In this document: positions 1-5,741 of the stretch, piece by piece | How positions within the stretch are numbered: position 1 is the first letter of the stretch | Layout of the letters: each line of letters begins with the position of its first letter | Assembly (NCBI RefSeq): GCF_900100175.1 | Contig: NZ_FNEM01000014.1 | Span: 1-38,746, forward strand | From: Ferrimonas sediminum | GTDB lineage: Bacteria; Pseudomonadota; Gammaproteobacteria; Enterobacterales; Shewanellaceae | DNA: 38,746 nucleotides | Direction: 5' to 3' | The notes under the pieces: model-generated | Database searches by the model: none | What the model saw: the letters and a program-made list of their open reading frames with translations, nothing else | Told to the model about the DNA's origin: nothing | Program-made: the position numbers and the translations under genes

Positions 1-198
1 AGGACCGGCTTCGTAGACAACACAGAGTTTATTGGCCTTGGCAGCCTGCTGTTTTAACAGCTTGTCGAAGGCTCTTAGGTTGGTGAGGATGGTTCCGTAG
101 TAACACACGGCATCGCCCACCGTGTCAGAAACTAATGCAACATCAGTGCTTTCTTTGTGCACATCCAGCCCGACGAAAAGTGTGTTAGCTTTAACCAT
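1..198 (-). CDS. IS110-family transposase, N-terminal part (cut by window edge)
   Basis: The minus-strand reading frame starts at an ATG at 198-196 and runs off the left edge, giving 66 residues beginning MVKANTLFVGLDVHKEST. The GLDVHK motif at the extreme N terminus carries the first acidic residue of the DEDD catalytic set of IS110-family (RuvC-like plus serine) recombinases. A strong ribosome site, CAGGAGG, lies 6 to 8 bases before the ATG. The family moves by an RNA-guided recombination mechanism without a classical DDE chemistry (established knowledge). The element sits next to an integron cassette array, where IS1111/IS110 members often insert in attC sites. Only the beginning is visible, so subgroup and integrity cannot be judged. 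Confidence 0.85.
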   Translation of the reverse strand, partial: MVKANTLFVGLDVHKESTDVALVSDTVGDAVCYYGTILTNLRAFDKLLKQQAAKANKLCVVYEAGP

Positions 199-286
199 GT
201 CGACCTCCTGCGGTGTTTGATTGCGTGATTCAACAAACAGTGTGGCTCTGGTTTTACTAATCCACGATAAAACGCAGGAGGCCGAC
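199..286 (-). promoter_or_regulatory. Inverted repeat over the IS110 transposase ribosome-binding site
   Basis: Arms GTCGACCTCCTGCG (199-212) and CGCAGGAGGCCGAC (273-286) are complementary at 13 of 14 positions with a 60-base loop. On the minus-strand transcript the 3' arm contains AGGAGG, the ribosome site of the transposase, and the 5' arm contains CCTCC. Read-through mRNA could therefore mask translation. Alternatively the arms may be part of a guide (bridge) RNA or subterminal IS repeats. The pairing is seen directly; the roles are inference. Confidence 0.55.
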
Positions 287-320
287 ACTCGCACAGGGAA
301 TCATGATGTCTAGCTATCTT

Positions 321-333
321 GGGGGAGTTATGG
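321..333 (+). other. Probable 3' end of an interrupted attC site
   Basis: GGGGGAGTTATGG matches the terminal part of the downstream attC sites (for example GGGGCGTTATGA at 649-660), including a GTTRRRY-like core box at 327-333. The rest of the site is not recognisable to the left, where the IS110 leader begins. This is consistent with the insertion sequence having landed in or close to the attC of the previous cassette. Confidence 0.45.
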
Positions 334-563
334 AGCACAGTTCACTGCCAAAGCGAGCGTTAAAATATGCTCTAATCTCTTCAAGTGTCATTATGTTTAT
401 GGTGCTCTTTAGATCGTTAGGTGCTGAGTTCGTCGGGACGAATTTTGAGATCATTGCTAGAGGCTTTATTGCAGCAATAGTAATTTTCTTGGTGATGTGG
501 TTGTTTTTTATTGTCTACTTATTCTTCAACCCTGATGGTGATAAACCAAGGTCTGAAAGCTAA
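330..563 (+). CDS. Cassette 1: small two-helix membrane protein
   Basis: This 77-residue protein starts MEHSSLPKRALKYALISS. Two hydrophobic segments are visible (about residues 14-30 and 46-67), with a charged C-terminal tail (PDGDKPRSES). The ATG at 330 lies within the presumed attC core and has a purine run (GGGGGAG) very close upstream. An in-frame ATG at 303 would lie nearer the IS and is less likely. The stop codon TAA lies inside the first core box of the next attC, which is typical of compact integron cassettes. I do not recognise the family; an inner-membrane location is inferred from hydrophobicity only. Confidence 0.6.
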   Translation: MEHSSLPKRALKYALISSSVIMFMVLFRSLGAEFVGTNFEIIARGFIAAIVIFLVMWLFFIVYLFFNPDGDKPRSES

Positions 564-660
564 CAAGCCGCTTCAGCGGAATGTAATGACTAGGCTGGCC
601 ATTGCTCGTTCCTCGCTGAGTTTAGCCAGCCGTTTTGCTCCGCTGAGCGGGGCGTTATGA
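559..660 (+). other. attC site 1
   Basis: The site opens with GCTAACAAG (559-567) and closes with GCGTTATGA (652-660). Between them imperfect arms can fold (CCGCTTCAGCGG near the left, CCGCTGAGCGG near the right, and GGCTGGC/GCCAGCC in the middle). This is the layout of an integron attC (59-base element). The stop codon of cassette 1 overlaps the first box. Confidence 0.8.
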
Positions 661-667
661 GTAAGTC

Positions 668-1168
668 ATGAAAAAAATAACTGAGTTTCTATACGGATCA
701 GAGGAGTTTGAGTTTGTATTCGATGTGCCCATTGAAATTGCAATTGAACGCCTTAAAAAGGGTGTCAGTACAACCTCACGTTTAACTTCTGAAGGCATGG
801 TTGGTAACGTCAGCTCTGATATTGTGAAAATACAACGAGTCATACCTATGGTGCAAAACTCGTTCAAACCATTTCTTGTTGGCTCATTTTCATCTGATGG
901 CAACAAAACAGTTTTATCTGGTGTTTTTCGCTTTCACCGTTTTGTTCAAGCCTTTATGACCTTTTGGTTTGGCTTTATAGTTTTGTGGGTCACTATGGCA
1001 AGTGTTGCTGTTGCAGCAAAACCAACAGAAGCTTGGTCTTTTCCAATATTTGGCTTTCTAATGCTTTGCTTTGGTGTTGGCTTAGTAAAGCTCGGAAAGT
1101 GGTTTTCCAGAAATGATAAAGAGTGGTTAAAAGATAATATTAGTAATGCAATCAATAAAAACTCATAA
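668..1168 (+). CDS. Cassette 2: membrane protein with soluble N-terminal domain
   Basis: The product has 166 residues. Residues 1-90 look soluble and mixed alpha/beta (starts MKKITEFLYGSEEFEF). Two transmembrane helices follow, at about residues 92-115 and 120-142, with a short charged C-terminal tail. The ATG at 668 is eight bases after the GTTATGA core of attC 1, and the stop TAA lies in the first box of attC 2, so the gene fills its cassette exactly. It resembles hypothetical 2-TM proteins often carried in chromosomal integrons. I do not know a function and assign none. Confidence 0.75.
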   Translation: MKKITEFLYGSEEFEFVFDVPIEIAIERLKKGVSTTSRLTSEGMVGNVSSDIVKIQRVIPMVQNSFKPFLVGSFSSDGNKTVLSGVFRFHRFVQAFMTFWFGFIVLWVTMASVAVAAKPTEAWSFPIFGFLMLCFGVGLVKLGKWFSRNDKEWLKDNISNAINKNS

Positions 1169-1234
1169 CAAGTCAAGGTTGCACCACTTCGTTGGACTGC
1201 TACTGCGTAGCAGCCGTAACTTGAGGCGTTATGT
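1164..1234 (+). other. attC site 2
   Basis: This is a short attC of about 70 bases. It opens with CATAACAAGTCAAGGTT and closes with AACTTGAGGCGTTATGT, whose CAAGT and ACTTG arms are complementary. A central CTGCTACTGCGTAGCAG stem lies at 1198-1214. The core box GTTATGT is at 1228-1234. Confidence 0.8.
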
Positions 1235-1244
1235 GTGAGGTGGC

Positions 1245-1619
1245 GTGGACTGGCGAAAAATGAAAGTGTTTAGCGGAATCGACTTGAATGATTCGTTCGT
1301 TATGTCGTGGAAGCTAAGTGCCAGCGAACTGCTAATGGAGCTCGAGGCTAGCATCTGGCCTGATTCTGAGCTCTACCTGGCACCTAAAAGCAATGAGTAC
1401 ACATGCTACCGTCGTATCACTTTGGTTTTTAGCGGATTCACTGAAGTCAGAGGGCTGTACAACATTGCCTCTACCGAGGGCACTGTGGACCTTGATGGCA
1501 CCACTGATTACGGCAACATCGACACGTTCTCAAAGGTCTTATCTGGCTTCCTTTTGTCCGGTAGCTTTGGTGATGTCGAAGTGGTTGGTGGACATGTTCA
1601 GTTGGAAGTAACCACATAA
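1245..1619 (+). CDS. Cassette 3: hypothetical cytosolic protein
   Basis: The product has up to 124 residues from a GTG at 1245; an ATG at 1260 (MKVFSGIDLNDSFVMSW) would give 119. The ATG is the more usual start but neither has a convincing ribosome site. There are no transmembrane segments. The composition suggests a beta-rich fold, with a C-terminal strand pattern GDVEVVGGHVQLEV. The stop codon lies inside attC 3. Context and length are those of an integron gene cassette. The family is not recognised. Confidence 0.65.
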   Translation: MDWRKMKVFSGIDLNDSFVMSWKLSASELLMELEASIWPDSELYLAPKSNEYTCYRRITLVFSGFTEVRGLYNIASTEGTVDLDGTTDYGNIDTFSKVLSGFLLSGSFGDVEVVGGHVQLEVTT

Positions 1620-1714
1620 CAAGACACTGTAGGCGGATTTCAGCCAGCCCGGCTGCGCTCGTGCCTTGCGGATTGTAGCCGGGCAGTCTGCTCCCGCTAA
1701 GTGGGGCGTTATAA
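1614..1714 (+). other. attC site 3
   Basis: The site opens with ACATAACAAGACACTGTA and closes with GTGGGGCGTTATAA. Inner arms CAGCCCGGCTGCG and GTAGCCGGGCAG can pair. It is recognisably related to attC 5, sharing CACTGTA, GCGGATT and TTCAGCC in the same order, which allows the insertion in attC 5 to be seen. Confidence 0.8.
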
Positions 1715-1729
1715 CTACATGGAGTTTGT

Positions 1730-2023
1730 ATGAAGAGTTGCATCAAATATTTAATTGTTGCCATTATTATTGTGATTTCTGGCTGCGCATCTACCTCACC
1801 GGACACCAAAAATTATGTAAATAAAAGCTTGTTTGCTCAACTGAAATTTGGTGAAACAACCAAATCACAAGTTAAAGAAATTTTAGGTGAACCAGCTTAT
1901 GTCGATAATAATCCTGATGGCCGAAGTGTATTTATGTACGATACGTCTAGCACAGCTATATCGGGCCTGGTATTTACCAAAGACGGAGTACTAAACAAAA
2001 TTGCTGATTTTGAGAAAAATTAA
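1730..2023 (+). CDS. Cassette 4: BamE/SmpA-like outer-membrane lipoprotein
   Basis: This 97-residue protein has a lipoprotein signal: MKSCIKYLIVAIIIVISGC with lipobox ISGC and lipidated Cys19. The mature part contains LKFGETTKSQVKEILGEPAYV followed by a FMYD strand, the helix-then-strand pattern of SmpA/OmlA (BamE) domains. The residue after the Cys is Ala, so outer-membrane sorting is expected. GGAG stands six bases before the ATG. BamE homologues assist outer-membrane protein assembly, but small stand-alone BamE-like lipoproteins in mobile cassettes have no proven role. The domain call is by eye. Confidence 0.75.
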   Translation: MKSCIKYLIVAIIIVISGCASTSPDTKNYVNKSLFAQLKFGETTKSQVKEILGEPAYVDNNPDGRSVFMYDTSSTAISGLVFTKDGVLNKIADFEKN

Positions 2024-2031
2024 AAAGTAGT

Positions 2032-2133
2032 TATAACAAGCCAATTATGAAAGGGACGCAAAACACTTGGCTTGCGCTCCTTCGTCGCTAATTTTAGCCA
2101 AGTATTATTGCGCCCCATGTTGGAGCGTTATAT
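2032..2133 (+). other. attC site 4
   Basis: The site opens with TATAACAAGCC and closes with GGAGCGTTATAT. Inner arms ACTTGGCT (2068-2075) and AGCCAAGT (2096-2103) are perfectly complementary. It separates the lipoprotein cassette from the YggL cassette. Confidence 0.8.
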
Positions 2134-2147
2134 GCCAGAGGAGTATC

Positions 2148-2474
2148 ATGACAAAGTCAAGAAGTCGCAGATTGCGCAAGAAGTTGTATCTTGATGAGTT
2201 CGCAATATTTGGGTTTGAGCTCTCTTTTGTCTTAGACGTCGCGGAGAATGACATCGAAAAATTCTTAGACGAGTTTGTAGATGTGATCGAAGATAATGGC
2301 CTTATCATCGGTGGCGGCGGCTTTAAAGAATTTAGCGCATTCGTATGCTCCGGTCGGCGTTACGGTTCGGCTACTGATGATGACAGGCAGTTTATTGAAA
2401 AGTGGTTAACTTCAAAGCCAAGCATTTCAAATGTGGTTGTTGGGAAATTAGTTGATGCCAATTACGGCATATAA
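2148..2474 (+). CDS. yggL: Cassette 5: YggL (DUF469) family protein
   Basis: The product has 108 residues. The start MTKSRSRRLRKKLYLDEF is nearly diagnostic for YggL, a small protein reported to bind the 50S ribosomal subunit. The rest follows the family: FGFELSFVLD, a central FLDEFVDVIEDNGL helix, a GGGGFKEFSAFV strand region, and a C-terminal EKWL helix. I chose the ATG at 2148, preceded by AGAGGAG; a longer upstream reading frame would begin inside attC 4 and is rejected. The stop TAA lies in the first core box of the next attC. Finding a housekeeping-like ribosome-associated family on a mobile cassette is notable. Confidence 0.85.
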   Translation: MTKSRSRRLRKKLYLDEFAIFGFELSFVLDVAENDIEKFLDEFVDVIEDNGLIIGGGGFKEFSAFVCSGRRYGSATDDDRQFIEKWLTSKPSISNVVVGKLVDANYGI

Positions 2475-2655
2475 CAAGGCACTGTAATGCGGATTGAAGT
2501 TGACCTGTTTTAGTGGACATCAAAATCGTAAGACATAACAAACCCGTGTCCACTTTATCGGGTCAGGATCAGTTTCAGCCAGGCCGGCTCCGCTTATACC
2601 TCGAAACGTTTAGCCGGCCAAGTTACCCCGGCTAAGTGGACCATGTGTGTAATTG
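2471..2655 (+). other. attC site 5, interrupted and degenerate
   Basis: The left part (CATATAACAAGGCACTGTAATGCGGATT) and right part (TTCAGCCAGGCCGGC...TTTAGCCGGCC...CCCCGGCTAAGTGG) correspond in order to attC 3. They are separated by a 65-bp inverted-repeat element. The final core is not a clean GTTAT box (GTGGACCATGTGTGTAATT), so the site is probably impaired. Confidence 0.65.
2501..2565. mobile_element. 65-bp inverted-repeat mini-element (MITE-like) in attC 5
   Basis: The ends TGACCTGTTTTAGTGGACA (2501-2519) and TGTCCACTTTATCGGGTCA (2547-2565) are inverted repeats matching at 15 of 19 positions, with only 27 bases between. The terminal TGACC and AGTGGACA words resemble the ends of some IS3-family elements, so it may be two IS ends with no transposase between. 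No clear target duplication is visible (GGAT lies nearby on both sides). It interrupts sequence otherwise colinear with attC 3. Confidence 0.6.
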
Positions 2656-2665
2656 AGAGATCGCC

Positions 2666-3061
2666 ATGTTTATCCTAAAGCTAATCGTAGTATGGCTAGT
2701 GATGGTAATGGCTGCTATTGCTAACGGTATTTTCAGGGAGAAAATTCTCAATAAAAGTCTTGGTGAAGCAAAGGCTTTACCAATAAGTGGTGTGATATTA
2801 TCGGTTCTAATCGCAGGGGTAATCTATCACGCGGTCGACTTATTTGTTAATGATGGTTTTATCGTATATCTATGGCTCGGAATTTCTTGGGTGTCGTTAA
2901 CGCTTATTGTCGAGTATGGGTTCGGACATTTTGTTCGCGGTATGAAGGTATCTGAAATTAATAATGTCTTTAATATCAGGAAAGGGAATCTATTGGTTCT
3001 GGTCTTATTGATTACATTATTAACACCCGTTATTTTTGCATATACAAAAGGTATATTGTGA
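2666..3061 (+). CDS. Cassette 6: four-helix membrane protein
   Basis: This 131-residue protein is strongly hydrophobic, with transmembrane segments at about residues 2-20, 40-58, 68-90 and 108-126. A conserved-looking loop FREKILNKSLGEAKALPISG joins helices 1 and 2. The pattern recalls small integron-cassette membrane proteins, but I cannot name the family. It follows the damaged attC 5 and precedes attC 6. The start ATG at 2666 has a weak GAGAG upstream. No partner gene is apparent. Confidence 0.7.
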   Translation: MFILKLIVVWLVMVMAAIANGIFREKILNKSLGEAKALPISGVILSVLIAGVIYHAVDLFVNDGFIVYLWLGISWVSLTLIVEYGFGHFVRGMKVSEINNVFNIRKGNLLVLVLLITLLTPVIFAYTKGIL

Positions 3062-3067
3062 TATGCA

Positions 3068-3172
3068 CATCACAAGCGGCTTCAACCTGACCTCCGGCCA
3101 CGGACACTTTTTTTGTCATAAACCCGGCAAAATGGCGCCAGTAGCCTCCGGCAGTTGAAGAGGCCGTTATAA
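3068..3172 (+). other. attC site 6
   Basis: The site opens with CATCACAAGCGGCTTCAAC and closes with GTTGAAGAGGCCGTTATAA; CTTCAAC and GTTGAAG are perfect complements, as are the inner CCTCCGG and CCGG-containing arms. The terminal core GTTATAA is at 3166-3172. Confidence 0.75.
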
Positions 3173-3184
3173 TCACAATAAAGC

Positions 3185-3370
3185 GTGAGAGAAAGTACAT
3201 TGATTAAGAATTTGAGTGTGTCGATTGGAGTAAGCGCTGGCTCTGCACTCTACCAAATGCTAGAGAATTCTGACCCGGACTTTGATTTTTACCGTCCCAT
3301 ATTTATCGGTTTGTGCGTATTTATAACGCTATCAATATATTCATTTGTGAAATCAAAAAATTCTGCATGA
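3185..3370 (+). CDS. Cassette 7: very small membrane protein
   Basis: The product has 61 residues from a GTG at 3185 (MRESTLIKNLSVSIGVSAGS), with one confident transmembrane segment near the C terminus (IFIGLCVFITLSIYSFV) and a weakly hydrophobic, Gly/Ser-rich N-terminal helix. It is short but fits exactly between two attC-like sequences and shares the AT-rich composition of the other cassettes. The start is uncertain: there is no clear ribosome site and a TTG at 3200 is possible. No function can be proposed. Confidence 0.5.
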   Translation: MRESTLIKNLSVSIGVSAGSALYQMLENSDPDFDFYRPIFIGLCVFITLSIYSFVKSKNSA

Positions 3371-3407
3371 CATGCAGATAACCAGTACCTGAAAACGCGG
3401 TGTTAAT
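3368..3407 (+). other. Probable short or degenerate attC site 7
   Basis: Between the stop of cassette 7 and the ribosome site of the next gene there are only about 45 bases, ending in GGTGTTAATGC, which resembles a terminal GTTRRRY core. The left half is not recognisable as a normal core box, so the site is either minimal or decayed. Confidence 0.35.
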
Positions 3408-3423
3408 GCGACAAGGAGATGAT

Positions 3424-3858
3424 GTGCTGTCGAAAACAAAGAGATTTCTATTTAGCCTCGGAGGATATGCATTTTGGTCTCTGCTGGTGCTGTGGCTTAT
3501 CTTTGCGCTGATTGTTAAAGGATGTTCCTCTATGTGTTCTCATGAGGTTGTTGAAGAGGTCATGTCTCCTGACGGAAGGTACAATGTTGAAGTTTCTATT
3601 GGTGACTGTGGCGGAGCAACTACTGACTTTTTTGGCAAAGTTATCGTAAGGCATGTAGAGCGCGGCTTTGATTCCCGCAGTATTTTTGGATTCGAAGGCA
3701 GACCCAGTGCAAGTGGCCTGTTAATCGAGTGGGAATCTCCAGATAAACTCCTATTGAGCTTCGATAATCTACAGAAAGTTAGGCGTATTGATCCAAACGC
3801 AAGACAGACGAGTGATTTTGATATTGAATATGAATACTACGGTGTGTCGTCACATTAA
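3424..3858 (+). CDS. Cassette 8: membrane-anchored extracytoplasmic protein
   Basis: The product has 144 residues from a GTG at 3424 with a good upstream AAGGAG. An N-terminal signal anchor (about residues 8-33, FLFSLGGYAFWSLLVLWLIF) is followed by a Cys-rich stretch (KGCSSMCSHE) and a domain with SPDGRYNVEVSIGDCGGATTDF. That SPDG...DCGGATT pattern occurs in small exported proteins of cassettes and other accessory regions (recalled, not checked). Several cysteines could be disulphide bonded in the periplasm. An ATG-like start further upstream (3400) has no ribosome site. The stop lies next to attC 8. Confidence 0.65.
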   Translation: MLSKTKRFLFSLGGYAFWSLLVLWLIFALIVKGCSSMCSHEVVEEVMSPDGRYNVEVSIGDCGGATTDFFGKVIVRHVERGFDSRSIFGFEGRPSASGLLIEWESPDKLLLSFDNLQKVRRIDPNARQTSDFDIEYEYYGVSSH

Positions 3859-3931
3859 CAACAGCAGTCAGCATGTTCGCTTCACTCGCCGGATCGGCGT
3901 ACGGCCAGCGAGATGTCTCTAGCATTATGTT
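3853..3931 (+). other. attC site 8 (divergent)
   Basis: CATTAACAACAGC at the left overlaps the stop of cassette 8. The right side ends GTCTCTAGCATTATGT. Arms CTCGCCGG (3885-3892) and CCAGCGAG (3905-3912) can pair with one mismatch. The final core is ATTATGT rather than GTTATGT, so the site is less certain than attC 1 to 4. Confidence 0.5.
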
Positions 3932-3943
3932 TACGGAGGAATC

Positions 3944-4351
3944 ATGAATAAAAATAGAGTGTTTAGCCCTTTATTACTTCTAATGGCGTTGATGTCATTT
4001 GGAGTAAATTCCAGTGATAAGGCTTCAATAGAGGCTCTGCAAGAAAATGTTCGTGTAAAGCAAAGCCAGTATGATAGCAAACTCAAAGAGCTTAGGTTGA
4101 TCGAGGCTGAGTTAGAAGATGCTAAAAAGGCCTTAAAGACTGCTACAGCGCCAAAGAGGAGTCGCAAGATTGGGGAACAAGTGAGCGACGTTCCCTGTGA
4201 GTGCGTTTTCAATAGCAAGCGGATGTGGAATCCAGAGAAAATTCTTTGGAACAACCAGTACTGGAAGTGTAGTGAATATAATGATGAAACAGGCGAGTGT
4301 TTGGGGGTCGAGGTGATGAGTCCTGAAGAGGTTAAGAAAATCAAAAAGTAA
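3944..4351 (+). CDS. Cassette 9: exported coiled-coil protein with Cys-containing tail
   Basis: The product has 135 residues. A signal peptide (MNKNRVFSPLLLLMALMSFG, probable cleavage near residue 22) is followed by a coiled coil at about residues 26-68 (heptads in SIEALQENVRVKQSQYDSKL) and a C-terminal region with four cysteines (CECVF, KCSEY, ECLGV) and several tryptophans. GGAGG stands five bases before the ATG. The protein is probably periplasmic and disulphide bonded. The family is unknown to me. No clear attC follows, so this may be the last well-formed cassette of the array. Confidence 0.7.
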   Translation: MNKNRVFSPLLLLMALMSFGVNSSDKASIEALQENVRVKQSQYDSKLKELRLIEAELEDAKKALKTATAPKRSRKIGEQVSDVPCECVFNSKRMWNPEKILWNNQYWKCSEYNDETGECLGVEVMSPEEVKKIKK

Positions 4352-4411
4352 ACCACTTTGCAGCAAGTCCGGCAAACTGGCCAGCAGGAGATGAGAAATA
4401 GGGGAGGGGGC

Positions 4412-4828
4412 ATGAAGAAGTGGGAGTTTCTCTATGACGACAAAAACCGGGGTACTAATATCAGCTACTGGGTTCATATCGGCGTAGACGAAGAGTCAAA
4501 AGGTTACTGGTCATGTGACGAATACATCCCGCCCTTTCCAGCTAAAGTACCAGGTAAAGGCTACCCTCTTTTGCTGGTCGTGGTTCAAGGCTGGAGCTTT
4601 AGCTTTGCATCAATGGTTGAACTCACCCACTGCATTGATGTGCTTAGTCAGAAGAATTTACCTACAACCATGGCTCTTTCAAAACAACGAGGGACAAGTG
4701 CTGGCCCCAACAGCCATTGGTTAAGCAGGTTTCCAAGCAAGTTCAAGCCATGGAGAAAAAGAGAAAGGCTGGTAACTGTATTTAAAAAAGTCAGAGCGGA
4801 AATAGCGCGAGAGAGCATAAATTTCTAA
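4412..4828 (+). CDS. Hypothetical protein, cassette-like
   Basis: The product has 138 residues from the ATG at 4412, which has a strong GGGAGGGGG just upstream; an earlier start at 4358 is less likely. The protein starts MKKWEFLYDDKNRGTNISYW, has a hydrophobic strand-rich centre (GYPLLLVVVQGWSFSFAS) and a basic C terminus (WLSRFPSKFKPWRKRERL). Its character is that of proteins common in integron cassettes, but no attC is visible between it and cassette 9. A structured stretch with inverted repeats follows the stop (4833-4930). Cytosolic location is likely. Function unknown. Confidence 0.6.
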   Translation: MKKWEFLYDDKNRGTNISYWVHIGVDEESKGYWSCDEYIPPFPAKVPGKGYPLLLVVVQGWSFSFASMVELTHCIDVLSQKNLPTTMALSKQRGTSAGPNSHWLSRFPSKFKPWRKRERLVTVFKKVRAEIARESINF

Positions 4829-4832
4829 CCAA

Positions 4833-4930
4833 TGCCGCCAATAAGGCGGCAAAATCCCGAGTGTTCTCCTCCCGTCGCTGAGATTGTCTCCCCCGGCTGC
4901 GCGGCGGTGGTGCTGGTGTTGGAACACTCG
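4833..4930 (+). repeat. Nested inverted repeats after the cassette-like gene
   Basis: TGCCGCC-AATAA-GGCGGCA (4833-4851) is a perfect 7-bp hairpin just after the stop of the gene at 4412. A second inverted repeat, CGAGTGTTC (4858-4866) and GAACACTCG (4922-4930), brackets 55 bases. The first could be a weak terminator (no U run follows). The second could be an attC-like arm of another class, since the preceding CTAACCA resembles a core box. Confidence 0.45.
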
Positions 4931-5083
4931 AGATTCATCGGTTGTTTTGGGTTGGGAAGTAACGGCTCATCGCACACTGGTTTGTTTAAAGTCGGCTGCA
5001 TTACTCTGGCCCGGCTTTACTGCATTTCAGATTTTTAACCAGAGACGTTTCTGTGGATAGCAGGGTATTGATTTAAGGTGATT

Positions 5084-5482
5084 ATGGTGAAGAGATTGGT
5101 CGTGTTGATTGTCGGAATAATGCTTGGGGCAATCATCAGCTATGTGGCCGTGACCAAGCTGATCGCATTACGTGGCGGCGCAGGAATGCACGGTTTTGTC
5201 GATGCGGCCGATGCAGCCGTTAAAAATGAGAATGCAGTAGATTTGGTCACTTGCATGAAACTGGCAAAGCTCCGTGGTGTTCCAGTTAATCATTTTAAAC
5301 TGAATCTGGTGCTGAACAGTGAGTTAAAACGCTACGATAATGGTACCGGTAGAGCCTTCAATATTTTGGTTTATGTAAAAGGCTATGGCATCGGTATTGC
5401 TGATGGTGCCGAGGACAAGGATGAATTATTCAGCCGGTTAAATTGTGCAGGGCGCTTCTCGGACGTTATTGGGGAAAACTAA
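5084..5482 (+). CDS. Hypothetical membrane-anchored protein
   Basis: The product has 132 residues beginning MVKRLVVLIVGIMLGAIISY, a signal anchor or uncleaved signal peptide at residues 3-25, followed by a periplasmic domain of about 105 residues with two cysteines (LVTCMKLAKL and LNCAGRF). The ATG at 5084 follows TTTAAGG; a GTG at 5078 or 5087 is also possible. Base composition is intermediate between the cassettes and the chromosomal genes to the right. I do not recognise the family. The 259 bases that follow hold no supported gene. Confidence 0.6.
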   Translation: MVKRLVVLIVGIMLGAIISYVAVTKLIALRGGAGMHGFVDAADAAVKNENAVDLVTCMKLAKLRGVPVNHFKLNLVLNSELKRYDNGTGRAFNILVYVKGYGIGIADGAEDKDELFSRLNCAGRFSDVIGEN

Positions 5483-5741
5483 ACTAAGATTCCAACTGGA
5501 TGTCTGTGTAAGGTGTAACACTCTGGACTGTACCTGTTGCATATCAACCTGGATACCGTCGCGACAGGGGCAACGCTGACACCCGGGCCAAAGTTAACTA
5601 TTATCTGTCCCCTGCACCGGGGGTCGACTCGAACGGTGGCACAGGCGTGAGCCTTAGGCCAGGTTTGGTGCGGGGTGTACGGTGGCTGCAGCCGTTAAAA
5701 GGTAGCCATTGGTAAATGGTCTTATGCAAAGGGTGGTATGA

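Larger units (their letters stand above)
1..300 (-). mobile_element. IS110-family insertion sequence, left-end portion
   Basis: This covers the partial transposase plus roughly 100 bases upstream of it. The upstream leader contains a nearly perfect 14-base inverted repeat (199-212 and 273-286, 13 of 14 pairs) whose inner copy includes the transposase ribosome site. The outer boundary is set at about 300 because the sequence after it resembles the end of an integron attC (GGGGGAGTTATGG at 321-333). The exact boundary cannot be fixed without the other IS end or an empty site. Confidence 0.6.

Noticed and set aside
132-338. A minus-strand frame overlapping the IS leader and cassette 1
   Set aside because: It overlaps the transposase start and the inverted repeat, and the transposase frame is clearly the real one.
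5510-5716. An open frame of about 65 codons reading toward the VanZ-like gene (including NADTRAKVNYYLSP), possibly a gene remnant
   Set aside because: It has no start codon or ribosome site, and no recognisable family; open frames of this length are expected by chance in GC-rich DNA.
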